From positions 21,887,486 through 21,951,485 of the forward strand of contig CM119267.1 of NCBI GenBank assembly GCA_051294375.1: 64,000 bases of DNA, given 5' to 3'. The position numbers and the translations under genes are program-made. Under the pieces are notes generated by a model. It saw only the letters and a program-made list of their open reading frames with translations, was not told the DNA's origin and did not search any database. Positions within the stretch are counted from its first letter, which is position 1, and each line of letters begins with the position of its first letter. Of the stretch, positions 12,651 to 24,625 are shown piece after piece. Source of the stretch: Paraspadella gotoi. Lineage: Eukaryota; Chaetognatha.

Positions 12651-13053
12651 GGAGGAAAAAAAGGGAAGGAAGGAAGGAAGGAAGGAAGGAAGGAAGGAAT
12701 GAAGGAAGTAAGGGAGAGACAGAGGATTGAAAGGCAGGAAGGAAGGAAAGGAAGGGAGAGATGAAGGGAGCGAGAGAGGATATGATGACGGAAATAAGAA
12801 AGGAAAGAATAAAGGAAGAAATAAAAAAGAAGGGATGAACGGAGATGAGAAAGCAAGAAAGAAAGGACGTAAGAAAGGTAGGAGGAGAAAAAGGAAGGAA
12901 GAAAGGGAGGTAAAAAAACGGAGAGGAGACAAAAGAAAAGGAGAAAACGAAGAAGAAACAAGAGGTCAGTGTGGAAGAGGAAGAAAAGAGAAAGAAACCA
13001 AAAAGCGGGTCAGAGGAAGAAGAGGGACTCCTTGTCAGTCAAGTCATAACAAA
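12650..13053. repeat. Purine-rich unit, leftmost partial copy, with (GGAA)n
   Basis: A GGAA repeat at 12,664-12,700 leads into sequence from about 12,835 that matches 13,079 onward and 14,107 onward. It is cut by a gap. The open frames on either strand are compositional. Confidence 0.7.
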
Positions 13054-13078
13054 NNNNNNNNNNNNNNNNNNNNNNNNN
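13054..13078. other. Assembly gap (25 N)
   Basis: Exactly 25 N. The sequence to its right repeats the sequence to its left. Confidence 0.95.
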
Positions 13079-13454
13079 GAATGAACGGAATGAGAAACAA
13101 GAAAGAAGGACGTTAAGAAAGGTAGGAGGAGAAAAAGGAAGGAAGAAAGGAGGTAAAGGAAAACGGAGAGAGAGACAAATAGATAAGAGGAAAAACGAAG
13201 AAGAAGACAACAGCACGAAGGTCCTCATGTGGAAGAGGCAAAAGCAAAAGAGATAAGAACCAAAAAGCGGGTTCAGAGGAAGAAGAGGACTCGCTTGTAA
13301 GATCAGAAGATGGCATTGTGTTCTAACCAAATATCCGTCCTCGGGGAATTGCTTTTCAGGACAAAGAAAATGAGCGGAAAGGAGTAAAGGAGAAGGAGGA
13401 AGAAGCATTAAGGTGAGGGCGAATTTATGACGAGACTTGAGTTTCTGGTGATTC

Positions 13455-13513
<59 letters not shown>

Positions 13514-13751
13514 GAGAGAGGAGAAGAGAGAGAGAGAGGAAGAAATATATTTAAAATAAAATTCTAAACAAAACTAAAAGATATGATCAGTAGAAAAATA
13601 AATAAAAAAGAAAATTAAAGAGAAGAAAAAAATATATAAGTTGAGAGGAGAAGAGAGGGATGAAGAGAAGGCCTCCTTTGATGCTCAGAGGACTCTTAAC
13701 TCAGTAATAACAATATCCTTCGGTACGTGAGAGAGAGAGAGTAGATGAGAG

Positions 13752-13798
<47 letters not shown>

Positions 13799-14081
13799 GA
13801 GAGGAGAGAGGAGAGAGAGAGAAGAAGTGTAAGAGAAAAGAGGACTAGGAGAGAAGTTAAGGAAAGACCAATTGTGTTGTCCTCATTCTACTCACCGATT
13901 TGTTGTTGTTCCTCACACAGTCGTTGTACTTGTAAGCCTTTCCATATATTTGTTGTCTTCATGACCTGCACCCCAGGTGTTGTTTGTTCCTCGTTCACCT
14001 TACCTTCGAAAGATAAGGCGCATACGTCACCCAAACGACCGAAGACGATTGTCGGTCGGGATGAGGAAGCTCCTCGCGTCT
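13079..14081. repeat. 1-kb purine-rich unit, copy 1
   Basis: The unit begins GAATGAACGGAATGA, runs through two GA microsatellites (about 13,459-13,556 and 13,733-13,826) and ends GGTCGGGATGAGGAAGCTCC. The same order is found in 14,107-15,071. The copies differ mainly by scattered one- and two-base indels, not by clustered changes. Confidence 0.8.
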
Positions 14082-14106
14082 NNNNNNNNNNNNNNNNNNN
14101 NNNNNN
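14082..14106. other. Assembly gap (25 N)
   Basis: Exactly 25 N between two copies of the same 1-kb unit. Confidence 0.95.
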
Positions 14107-14444
14107 GAATGAACGGAATGAAAACAAGAAAGAAGACGTAAGAAAGGAGGAGGAAAAAAAGGAAGGAGAAAGGAGGTAAAAAAACGCGAGAGGAGACAAA
14201 AGAAAGAGAAAACGAAGAAGAAACAAAAGAGGTCCCATGTGGCAGAGGCAAGAAAAGAGAAAGAACCAAAAACGGGTTCAGAGAAGAAGAGGACTCGCTT
14301 GTCAAGTCAAGTCATAACAAATACCCTCGGGGAATTGCTTTTCAGGACAAAGAAAATGAGCGGAAGGAGTAAAGGAGAAGGAGGAAGAAGCATTAAGGTG
14401 AGGGCCGAATTATGACCGAGACTTGAGTTCTCTGGTGATTCGGA

Positions 14445-14503
<59 letters not shown>

Positions 14504-14730
14504 GAGAGAGGAGAGAGAGAGAGAGAGGAAAGAAATATATTAAAATAAAAATCTAAGACAAACTAAAGAAGATAGTAGAAAAATAAATAAAAAGAAAATT
14601 AAGAGAAGAAAAAAATATATAAGTTGAAGAGGAGAAGAGAGGGGATGAAGAGAAGGCCTCCTTTGATCTCAGAGGACTCTTAACTCATGTCATAACAAAT
14701 CCTCGGAGACGTGAGAGAGAGAGAGATAGT

Positions 14731-14792
<62 letters not shown>

Positions 14793-15071
14793 AGAGGGAG
14801 AGAGGAAGAAGTGTAAGAGAAAAGAGGACTAGGAGAGAAGTTAAGGAAAGACCAATTGTGTTGTCCTCATCTACTCACCCGATTTGTTGTTGATCCTCAC
14901 ACAGTCGTTGACTTGTGAGCCTTTCCATATAGTTGTTGTTTCATAGACCTAGCACCCCAGTGTGTGTTGTTTGTTCCTAGTTCACCTTACCTTTCGAAAA
15001 TAAGGGCGCAATACGTCACCCAAACGACCGAAGACGAATTGTCGGTCGGGATTGAGGAAGCTCCTCGGCTA
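14107..15071. repeat. 1-kb purine-rich unit, copy 2
   Basis: Direct copy of 13,079-14,081, including both GA tracts (14,450-14,530 and 14,712-14,812). It continues without a gap into a CT repeat at 15,073, whereas copy 1 stops at a gap at that point. Confidence 0.8.
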
Positions 15072-15072
15072 T

Positions 15073-15082
15073 CTGTCTCTCT

Positions 15083-15155
<73 letters not shown>

Positions 15156-15390
15156 CTTCTCGCTTTTAAAAGCCGGCACAACAATCTTCCCGACCCGTCA
15201 GGCCGCGTCCCGGCGTCGCAGCCTTCCTTCCCAGCCTCGTCCGCGCCGTCGAATCCTTTGTTTGTCCCCCGGGCTCCGCAGTCCGCAGCCTCTCTTCCCA
15301 GCGCCGCAGCTTCGTTTGCGGCGCCGAATCCTTTTTGTCTCCGAGCGCCGAATTTTTTCCTCGTTTCGGTTCCACCGACGCGAAAAGAGA
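15073..15390. repeat. (CT)n tract and short GC-rich duplication
   Basis: A CT microsatellite (15,073-15,160) is followed by a GC-rich stretch in which the pattern CCCAGC..GCCG..GAATCCTTT.TGT occurs twice (near 15,230-15,265 and 15,297-15,342). It stands out against the AT-rich surroundings. No open frame has support. Confidence 0.55.
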
Positions 15391-15527
15391 TAAGAAATGG
15401 AATGAAAGAAGGAAAGGGAAGATTGGAGAGGAGAATGGCAAAATATTGTTTTAAATGGAAAGAAGGATAAAATTGGGGGATGTAGCAAAATTGGTAAATG
15501 ATTAAACTAGAGGTTATGGAGGAAAAT

Positions 15528-15775
15528 AGAAAAATAGTAAAAAACGAAAAAATGAAAAAAAGCCGAATAAACCCCCAAAAAATCCAAAAATTGTAGTAAT
15601 GGAAAGATTTTGAAAATTAGAAAAAATTTAGGATGAAGTCGAAAATAGAAAAATTGGTAATAAAGAAAAAAGGTATTTAAAAATGCCTAAAATTGTAAAG
15701 GTAATGTTGGAGAAAATAGCTAAATGTGTTAAAATAATATATGTTACTTTTTTATATTGGTTGTACCAACGTCAT
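15528..15775. repeat. Dispersed repeat 'R2', copy 2
   Basis: Matches 10,375-10,632, ending in the same TTGGTTGTACCAA motif. Confidence 0.65.
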
Positions 15776-15864
15776 ATAGACTAAAAACGTCCTAATTTAG
15801 AAAACGAATGGCGGTTCGAGATGTCAAAATTTTGACGTAGCGTAATTGGCGAGATGTTGACAAC

Positions 15865-15865
<1 letters not shown>

Positions 15866-15921
<56 letters not shown>

Positions 15922-15922
15922 T
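15866..15922. repeat. (GA)n microsatellite
   Basis: GA repeat with one interruption. Confidence 0.9.
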
Positions 15923-16319
15923 TGGAGATATAAGTGAAAAATTCCGCCACTGACAACCAATTATAGGACCCGACCATTTTTGCAGGTCACTCGTCTAACT
16001 GGAAAATGACCGAGGGAGCGAGAGATAAATCTTGGAAATAGAAACTGGACGGGAAATAGAAGAGGGAAGTAGGAGGTCATAAGAACCTGTCAAAAAAATA
16101 TCAACTTATAAAAAAAAAGATAAATGAGACGTTAATGTGACAGGAAAAAAAATAAATAGATCTCGTTATTTGGATATCAAAAGCTGACAAGAAATGTAAT
16201 GGGAATGAGGCGCCAAGTTTCTCTAAAATGTCTGTTTATTAAATAAACTGATTTGCTGTTGAAACCCAATAAAGATTGTTTTTTAATCAATTGAACAAAA
16301 CACGGCGAAGGAAAGCTAC

Positions 16320-16460
16320 AACTATATAATTAAAGCGTTCATTGATAGGGAAGCCAGGTACTCTGAGAGTGAATGAATTAGACCGTGGGAGACTAGATTT
16401 AAAGCTTGTAGAGACCTGCTATGTCAGGGGCAAGATAGCTTATATTGGTTGTACTAATAA
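16320..16460. repeat. Dispersed repeat 'D', copy 2
   Basis: Matches 8,990-9,160 (ATTGATAGGGAAGCCAGGTAC then GAGTGAATGAATTAGACCG). It is followed by an R2-type end motif TATATTGGTTGTACTAA, so D and R2 may belong to one longer element. Confidence 0.6.
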
Positions 16461-16739
16461 AATATAGTATTATAATGTAGTTTCCAGGCGACGGAGAAAC
16501 GATTCCAAAACATTTTTCTACATCGTCTGGAAAACAAATACGCGAATAAGAATGAGTAAATACGGAAGCGACTCGAAGACTGAATGGGGCGAAGGGGCGT
16601 GCCCAACGGAGTTGGATAAACAGTGGGGAAAAAATACATTGTACTCAAAATAAACAAATGTCGCCGGTTAACAAATAACAAATAACAAATAAAGTTGAAA
16701 AATGATATGAATTTTGCGGAAAATTGATACCAAATCTTT

Positions 16740-17260
16740 TATTATGTACTAATAAGATTTTTTCATCTATATTTTTTATAACTTTTTTTAACTTTCCTCC
16801 TTCTATCCAAGTCACATTTTTACATTTTTTTCTCGTCCGAACATTTTCTTTTTCAGTTTTTATCTTCTTCCATTCCATTCCATTCTTCTCTCCTGTTCTT
16901 TTTCTTTTCTCTTTTCTCCTCCGTTTTCCACCATCTTTTTCTTTCACTAACACATAACTATTTCCGCCTTTTCTACCTTCTTCCCCTCCTCACTATTTTT
17001 TCCTCCCTTTTTCCCTTACTCCCTGTTTTTTTTTTCTCGTCCTCGTCGCCTCCCATTTTTCTCTTCCCTTTTTCAAGTTTCCTTTCTTCCTTCCTCCCTC
17101 CCTCCATCTTTTTTCCATTCCTCCCTCATTTTTTTCCTATACTTCTTCCCTGCCTTCCTCCCTCCCTCAATCCATCTCTTCTCTTTCCTCCTTTCAATTT
17201 TCTCTCTTCCAACCTCTCTCCTATTATTTCCTCTCTCCCTCCATTTTCTCCTCCGTCTTG
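16740..17260. other. Pyrimidine-rich stretch, no gene
   Basis: The plus strand is dominated by TTTTC, CCTT and CCTCCCT runs. Open frames on both strands are compositional. Confidence 0.5.
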
Positions 17261-17332
17261 AGACCGGAGTTGGCATCGCCCTTCCGAACTGGTCCCCCAT
17301 TATGCATGCCCGACTATTTTTTTTCTTTTAAA

Positions 17333-17480
17333 GAGAGAGAGAGAGAGAGAGTCAGAGAGAGAGAGAGAGAGAGAGAGTGAGAGACGGTTTGCTCATTTCC
17401 TTGTCGAGTCACGCCCCAAAAGAGATGATCTTCACCATCATCAGTGTCATCTTTGAGAACGACCCCGAGCCAGAGAAAAG

Positions 17481-17512
<32 letters not shown>

Positions 17513-17690
17513 TCGTCGCAGACTCGCAGTTTTTGTTTTTTTATTCTTTTTCGCTGGAGTCATGGCGGAAGCTCAAATGTAGTCGTAATGTTAGTATGCT
17601 AGTAGTAGTAGTGGAGTAGTAGTAGTAGTAGTGGGAAGTTAGTAGTAGTAGTAGTAGTAGTAGTGGGAGTAGTAGTAGTCCTTCACACAT
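17333..17690. repeat. (GA)n, (CGT)n and (AGT)n microsatellites
   Basis: GA repeat at 17,333-17,380, a CGT/GTC run at 17,481-17,514 and an interrupted AGT repeat at about 17,600-17,683. Confidence 0.9.
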
Positions 17691-17979
17691 TGTAAACGGA
17701 CTCGAACGAAACGCAAAATATACAGGCCCTGGGTCGTTCCCATGTTAAGGTTAAATTTATATTATCGTTTTATTATAACATTACAACTTATAAAATAAAA
17801 TTTGAAGTAAACACTTCTTTGTTACACATAATCAACGTTAAATAAAATATCCCTCGCTAAATATTGATAAATGAGTTATTCTCAATACGTAAAAAAAACA
17901 AGAAAACTGGATTTTCGTCATTTAAAATAAATCAATCACTCGATCAATCAACTCGTGCTTAAGAATGATTTGAACTTAC

Positions 17980-18221
17980 CTCCAGATGTCAAAGGTAAGT
18001 AGAGAAAAAAGTTTTTCCCAAGATGACGTCTCTTCTTCTTCCAAATTTCTTCAGTTTCTTTGACGGAAAACGAAATTCGATTTCGAAGTCGGGATTGTTG
18101 CTGCAAAGTAAGGAAGCGTTTGCCGCACCCGGAAAAAAGGGTTGCTGTTTCACACTGTCTACGGACGAGTCTATAACGATTTTAGCTTGAATCGGAAATA
18201 TGTTCACGGAGACTTTTATAT
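17980..18221 (-). promoter_or_regulatory. Possible promoter and first exon
   Basis: On the minus strand a TATAAAAG motif (about 18,212-18,219) is followed 230 bases later by a good splice-donor match, GGAG|GTAAGT, with the exon edge at about 17,980. The frame between them is open for some 70 codons but has no ATG near its start and meets a stop before the donor. If it is an exon, it would be a leader exon. Nothing downstream confirms it. Confidence 0.2.
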
Positions 18222-18467
18222 GTACTTAGTTCGTATACTTCTTTAGTATAATTACGTACTAAACTTTAAAGTTGAGAAAGAAGTGCTACGAAGGTGAAAA
18301 AGGTTGCTGTAAGTTTTCTAATAATGTGACGTTAGTTAAAAAATAGTTTAAAATTGGTTAAAAGTTGAAAAAAAAAAAGGCGGTGCAAAGTTTACGACGT
18401 TTCTGCCACCAAAAAAAACGTGACTAAAATTTTTAAAATGTTCCTGTTGGTTTCAGCTGTTGCCAGG

Positions 18468-19437
18468 TCTGAAAAGACAAAGAGAGAAAGAATTTTCACA
18501 GAATTCACGAATTTTCACTGATATTTCCGGAAAGACGTGAAGACTCTCAGTTAGGAATTGCGTCGCAATTTCTTCGAGTGTGAATCGCCTCGTTATTTCT
18601 CTCTCTCGAGTCGTTTATATTTGTAAATGTTTGCGTGAAGTGATTTCGAGTTGGTGCTTCGGCGTCGTAAAGTTCCGAGACATTCCTTGCAACCAACTTA
18701 TCTGAGTTTCCCCCGTTCCAAGTTTTTTTGGGGGGGAGGGAGTTTATTGTTGTTTATTGTTGTTATTGTTGTTATTTCCCGTTTTCACTCGAATATTTGT
18801 TTCTTCGTTTCGTCGTTTTCGTCGCTAAGAAATGTCGCTGAGTCGAGAGACGGGGTTGAGATTCTGCAGAAAAAATATGAGAAGAGGGAAATGCGTTAAG
18901 AGTGATTTATTTGACTTTGTGATTCATTTATAGTGCAACATTGATCTTTGACAATCTTTTTCGAGCTATTTTCTTGACTTTGACTTTTCTTCCTTTTTTT
19001 TTCTTTCTATTTATTCAGGTCCTTTCTAAATACGTGTTTAGGTTCAATCACTTAAAATGATTCAATGATAACGAAAATTATAAATTTTTACCTTTAATCA
19101 CGCAAAATACAAACAGAGCATAACTGTTATGAAGCGACTACAATTATTTTATGTTCTTGAGGAAACCTATTCCTCATAATGACGCCTTCATTAGACCCTT
19201 TTTGACTCCAACTTTGCTTATTTTTAGGAAAATTTCAGTTCAATCTATTTTTTTAATTTTTAATACCAGAAACAGTATTAACATAATCATTAACAGTAAC
19301 AGTGTAAAAGTCTGGAAAAATCAAGCTGAATAAAACCCATTATACATTTCACAAAAAGAGATAAGCTTCAAATTCGAGTGCAAGAAACGAAACCACAGTT
19401 CATAATTGCTAAGCTAAAAGTCTTCGAGAGTGATAGG
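18468..19437. repeat. Tandem-duplicated unit, copy 1
   Basis: The stretch from GACAAAGAGAGAAAGAATTT through the block with GGAAACCTATTCCTCATAAT to AGTTCATAATTGCTAAGCT recurs in the same order at 19,438-20,596. Confidence 0.8.
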
Positions 19438-20596
19438 TTTTGAAGACAAAGAGTAAGAATGGAATTTCAGCAGATTATCCACGAATTTTCACTGATAATT
19501 GATTATCCGGAAAACGTGGAGAGACGAGTCTACAGTTTATGGTAATTGCGTCGAGATTTCTCGATTGAACGCCGTCGTCTATTCTCTACTCTCTTGGTAT
19601 GAAGTCGTTATATTTTTGTAATGATGTTGTCGTGAAGTTGATTTCGTAGTTGGTGCTATCGGCGATCGTAAGTTCTCGAGACATTTTCCTTGCTATTCGC
19701 AACTTATCGTACTTTGAGTTTTCTCTCATCTCGAAATTTGTTTGGTGGAGAGGGATTTATTGTTGTTTATTGTTAGTATTATGATTGTTTAACATCATCA
19801 CCAGTTTTCATTTCTCAATATTATTTGATTTTCATTCGATTTCGTTCTGTTTTCGTCGCTATAGTGTCGTCTTTGATCGAGAGAACGGGGTTTGTAAGAT
19901 TCTAGGCAGAAAAATATGAGGGTGGGTTGAAATGCGTTAAGTATGTGATTATTTGATTCTCTTTTGTGATTATTATTTAGTTGCAACATTTTGATCTTTG
20001 TTAATGTTTTTCGATGCTATTTTTTCTTGACTTTGAACATTTTCTGTCCCTTTTATTTGCGTATGCTATTTGGTTTTATTTCATGGTTCTCTTTTCTAAG
20101 ATTACGATGTTTATGTTGTTATTTTGTGTCAATCACTTAAAGATGATGGGTAGCAGAAGGTGATAAGACAGAGAGAGAGTATGATAATTATGAGTGGCGA
20201 CGAGGATTGTAGATGCAACGAGGGAGGGAGGATGATGTTTATGTGGTTAGTGGGGGGATTGTGTTGAGGTTAGTGGCAAGATATACAAAACAGAGCATAA
20301 CTGTTATGAATCCGGCACTACAATTAATTTATAAGTTCTTGAGGAAACCTATTCCTCATAATTGACGCCTTCATTAGAACCCTTTTTGACTCCAACTTTG
20401 CTATTTTTAGGAAAATTTCAGTTCAATCTATTTTTTTAAATTTTTAATAACCAGAAACAGTATTAACATAATAATTAAGAGTAACAGTGTAAAAGTTGGA
20501 AAAATCAGCTGAATAAAACCCATTATACATTTCACAAAAAGAGATAAACTTTCAAATTCGAGTGCAAGAAACGAAACCACAGTTCATAATTGCTAA
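19438..20596. repeat. Tandem-duplicated unit, copy 2 (longer, noisier)
   Basis: Same order as copy 1 but about 190 bp longer. Much of the excess is single bases scattered through otherwise matching text from 19,440 to 20,250. The last 300 bp match copy 1 much better. Confidence 0.75.
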
Positions 20597-20602
20597 GCTT
20601 CT

Positions 20603-20666
<64 letters not shown>

Positions 20667-20912
20667 TCTCTCTCTCGTCGGTGAAGAAAATCAAGGGTCT
20701 TCGACCAGAGGAGAAAGAAACGAAGTCGTTTTCATCTCAATTTTTGTCACTTTTTTCTTCGCCCGCGAGTTTTGGAGAGGCTGACCTCTGCTGCGGTACC
20801 TCGGCAGGAGAGAGGGAGAGAGAGAGAGAGAGAGAGAGAAGAGAGATGGAGAGAGAGAGAAGAGGGGGGAGGGAGAAAGGAGAGGAGAAGAGAGAGAGAG
20901 AGAGGGGAGAGA

Positions 20913-20950
<38 letters not shown>

Positions 20951-21427
20951 AGAGGGAGAAGAGGGGGGAGGAGAGAGAGAGAAGAGAGAGGAGAGAAAAG
21001 AGGAGGAGAGAGAGAGAGAGAGAGAGGATAGTGCCCTTGTAAAAAGAGTACAGGAGAAACCTTTTCTTTTGTCAGCTTCTTTCAACAACCCTCCCCCCGC
21101 GAAAAAAAAAAAGATTTACCGTCGCAAAAAAAAAAAACTTGTTCCCACAATAGAAAAAAAAAAGTATTTACAACTTTTTTTCCTCGGTTCTTTTCTCTTT
21201 TTGTTTGGCTCTCTTTTTCGAGAGTGCCCCATTTCTGTTTTATTTAGCTCAGAATTTAATTTTAACCTTAACATTTAACTAAATATATATATAATATTTA
21301 ACTTAATCCTTTACCCTAATGCCTAATCCAAAATCCTACTCTTTAACCCTAAATCTTGTCCTTAAATATAAATTATTATAATAAATATATATAAATATAA
21401 TATAAATATAAATAATATATATAAATA
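20597..21427. repeat. CT/GA block preceding the 16-bp array, copy 1
   Basis: A CT microsatellite (20,597-20,676), a unique stretch with CTGACCTCTGCTGCGGTA, a long interrupted GA tract (20,811-21,028) and a CCCTAA-like element (21,195-21,370) precede the minisatellite. The same order is found at 23,455-24,258. Frames rich in Glu-Arg or Ser-Leu are artefacts of the dinucleotide repeats. Confidence 0.8.
21195..21370. repeat. CCCTAA-like TIR element, fragment
   Basis: Starts with the family terminus in reverse orientation (GCCCCATTTCTGTTTTATTT) followed by degenerate CCCTAA/CCTTAA units. A second copy lies at 24,045-24,190 in the duplicated block. Confidence 0.65.
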
Positions 21428-22172
21428 GGTTCCATTGGGATTCCTCCCAACAGGATTCTCCACGCGGGAATTCCTCCCACGCGGGATTCCTCCCACACGG
21501 GTTTCCTCCCCACGGATTCCTCCCCAAGGGATTCCTCCAATGGAATTGCTCCCACACGGGATTCCTCCCAAAGGAATTCCTCCCACACGGGATTCCTCCC
21601 CAAAGGAATTCCTTCCCACGCGGGATTCCTCCCACACGGTTTCCCTCCCCACAGAATCCTCCCCCATGGAATTCCTCCCAAGCGGGATTCCTCCCACGCC
21701 GGGATTCCTCCCACACGGGATTCGCTCATGCAGGATTCTCACAGGGGATTCTCCACACAAGATTCTCCCACACGAGATTCCTCCACACGGGATTCCTCCA
21801 TGGATTCTCCCACACGGATTCTCCCAGCGGGATTCCTCCACACTGGATTCCCTTCCCACGCGGGATTCCTCCCACCGGGAATTGCCCACCTATGACGCGG
21901 GATTCTCTCCACACGTGGATTCCTCCCCAACGCGGGATTCCTCCCACAACGGGATTCCTCCACACGGGGTTCCTGGGGGTAAATTCCTCCATGCGGGATT
22001 CCTCCCATATCACGGGATTCCTGCCCATCGCCCACGGGATTCCTCCCAGCGTGATTCTCCACGGGTATTCCTCCCACACGGGATTCCTCCCACGCGGTAT
22101 CCTCCACACGGGATTCCTCCCACGCGAGATTCTTCTCACACGGGAATCCTCCCACACGGGATTTCTCCCCAC
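21428..22172. repeat. 16-bp minisatellite array, forward
   Basis: About 45 imperfect copies of GGGATTCCTCCCACAC (variants CACGCG, CCCAAAG). Sixteen is not a multiple of three, so all three frames translate into one repeating peptide of 16 residues (three units). The long open frames on both strands arise this way and are not genes. Confidence 0.9.
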
Positions 22173-22249
22173 GTCCAATAAAAAAAAAACAAGTTTGAGC
22201 AAACAATGTCGGATCTGCCTACGATAATTAAGTGGTAATAAGCTAACTT

Positions 22250-22445
22250 GGTCAACTTGCATAATTTAATCAACTAGCATTATTTGGTCAACTGGCATAC
22301 TTTGGTCCAACTGACAAAAATTTGGTAAACTGGCATAATTTGGTCAACAGGTATAATTTGGTCAACTGGCATAATTTGGTTAACCTGCAGAATTTGGTCA
22401 ACTGGCATATTTTTGTCAAATTGGCATAATTTGGTCAAGCAATCA
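22250..22445. repeat. 18-bp minisatellite
   Basis: About ten imperfect copies of TTTGGTCAACTGGCATAA, followed by (AATC)n and a short GA run. It sits in the spacer between the two opposed 16-bp arrays. Confidence 0.85.
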
Positions 22446-22683
22446 ATCAATCAATCAGAGAGAGATAGAGAGAGAGAAACTTTAAAAAATTCAAATAAAT
22501 GTGTCTTTTGGTTTTCTAATTTGAACTCTTTTCCACAACTATGATTACATCAAAAAATTTATATTCAGCTTTATCACATACTTTCCTACCCACACACAAA
22601 ATTTTTATTTTAATGAATCAATTTTTTTCCTTGAAACAAGAACATGCAACAAGAAAGTTAATCACAATTTAAGGGTGGAACCG

Positions 22684-23402
22684 CGTGTGGGAGGAATCGC
22701 GTGTGGGAGGAATGCCCGTGTGGGAGGAATCCCGTGTGGGAGGAAATCAGTGTGGGAGGAAATCAGTGTGGGAGGATCCGGTGGGAGGAATCCCGCGTGG
22801 GAGGAATCCCGTGTGGGTGGAATCCCGAGTGGGAGAAATCCTGTGTGGAGGTAATCCCGTGTGGGAGGAATCCCGTGTGGGAGGAATCCCCGCGTGGGAG
22901 GAATCCGCGTGTGGAGGAATCCCGCGTGGGAGGAAACCCGTGTGGGAGGAATACCCGCGTGGAGGAATCCCGTGTGGGAGGAATCCCGCGTGGGAGGAAT
23001 CCCGTGTGGAGGAATCCCGCATGGGAGGAATCCCGCGTGGGAGGAATCCCGCGTGGGAGGAATCCCGTGTGAGAGGAATCCCGCGTGGGAGGAATCCGTG
23101 TGGGAGGAATCCCGCGTGGGAGGAATCCCATGTGGGAGGAATCCCGCGTGGGAGGAATTCTTTGGGGGAGAATCCCGTGTGGGAGGAATCCCGTGTGGGA
23201 GGAATTCTATGGGAGGATTCCATGGGGAGGAATCCCGTATGGGAAGGAATTCCTTGGGGAGGAATTCCGTGTGGGAGGAATCCGCGGGGAGAATCCCTTG
23301 TGGGAGGAATCCCGTGTGGGAGGAATCCCATGGGGAGGATCCGCGTGGGAGGAATCCCGTGTGGGAGGATGCCAGTTGGGAGGAATCCCGTGTGGAGGAA
23401 TA
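22684..23402. repeat. 16-bp minisatellite array, reverse
   Basis: About 45 copies of GTGTGGGAGGAATCCC, the reverse complement of the array at 21,428-22,172. The two arrays of similar size face each other across about 510 bp and could fold into a long hairpin. Confidence 0.9.
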
Positions 23403-23429
23403 CGCAGCAGCCACAATAATAAATATATA

Positions 23430-23454
23430 NNNNNNNNNNNNNNNNNNNNNNNNN
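23430..23454. other. Assembly gap (25 N)
   Basis: Exactly 25 N. The sequence on its right (TAAGCTT then CT repeat) restarts the block that began at 20,592. Confidence 0.95.
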
Positions 23455-23498
23455 TAAGCTTTCTCTCTCTCTCTTCTCTCTCTTCTCTCTCTCTCTCT

Positions 23499-23548
<50 letters not shown>

Positions 23549-24258
23549 CGGGTAAGAAAAATCAAGGGTCTTCGACCAGAGAGGAAAGAAACGAAGTCTT
23601 GTTCATCTCTCATTTGTCACTTTTTTCTTCGCCCGCGAGTTTTGGAGAGGCTGACCTCTGCTGCGGTAACCTCGGCAGGAGGGGAGGGGAGAAGGAAGGG
23701 GAGGAGAGGAGGAGAGGAGAGAAGAGAGGAGGGAGGGAGAAAGGAGAGGAGTAAGAGAGAGAGAGAGAGGGGAGAGAGAGAGAGAGAAGAGAAGAAGAAG
23801 ATGAGAGAGAAGGGAGGAGGAGAGAGAGAGAGAAGAGAGAGAGAGAGTAGTGCCCTTTGCCTTTAAAAAGAGTACAGGAGAAACCTTTTCTTTTGTCAGC
23901 TTCTTTTCAACAACCCTCCCCCCGCGAAAAAAAAAAAGATTTACCGGTCGCAAAAAAAAAAAACTTTTTCCCACAATAGAAAAAAAAAAGTATTTACAAC
24001 TTTTTTCCCGGTTCGGTTTTTCTTCTTTTTGTTTGGTCTCTTTTTTCGAAGTGCCCCATTTCTGTTTTATTAGCTCAGAATTTAAATTTTAACCTTAACA
24101 TTTAACCTAAAATATATATATAATATTTAACTTAATCCTTTACCCTAATGCCTAATCCAAATCCTAACTTTTTAACCCTAACTCTTGTCCTTAAATATAA
24201 ATTATTATAATAAATTATATATAATATATATAAATAAATATAAATATATATAAATAGG
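23455..24258. repeat. CT/GA block preceding the 16-bp array, copy 2
   Basis: Direct copy of 20,597-21,427: CT tract, CTGACCTCTGCTGCGGTA, GA tract and CCCTAA-like element (24,045-24,190). The GA tract differs in length. Confidence 0.8.
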
Positions 24259-24625
24259 TTCCATTGGGATTCCTCCCAACAGGATTCTCCACCGGGATTT
24301 CCTCCCACGGCGGGATTTCCTCCCACACGGGTCCTCTCCACACGGGATTCCTCCCCAAGGGATTCCTCCCAATGGAATTGCTCCCACACGGATTCCTCCC
24401 AAAGGAATTCCTCCCACACGGGATTCCTCCCAAAGGAATTCCTTCCCTACGCGGGATTCCTCCCACACGGGTTTCCCTCCCCACACGAATTCCTCCCCCA
24501 TGGAATTCCTCCCAAGCGGGATTCCTCCCACGCGGGGGTTCCTCCCACACGGGATTCCTCCCATGCTAGCTTTCCTCCCACCACGGGTGGTTCCTCCCAC
24601 ACGAAGATTCCTCCCACACGATTAC
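24259..24625. repeat. 16-bp minisatellite array, forward, copy 2
   Basis: The first units match 21,428 onward nearly base for base. The array then decays into irregular C/T-rich sequence near 24,625. Confidence 0.85.

Noticed and set aside
17989-18207. 72-codon minus-strand frame as a small protein gene
   Set aside because: It has no ATG near its start (the apparent first codon is GTG) and ends before the good donor. It is kept only as a possible leader exon.
20672-21278. Glu/Arg-rich proteins across GA tracts (also near 13.7, 14.7, 33.7 and 43.0 kb)
   Set aside because: Pure dinucleotide-repeat artefacts without gene context.
21435-23414. Very long open frames on both strands with HGIPPTRDSSHTGFLP-type repeats
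   Set aside because: They come from the 16-bp tandem unit, which keeps all six frames open. They have no exon borders and no codon-use signal.
21428-24625. CRISPR-like regularly spaced repeats
   Set aside because: Units are contiguous 16-mers without spacers, in a eukaryotic genome.
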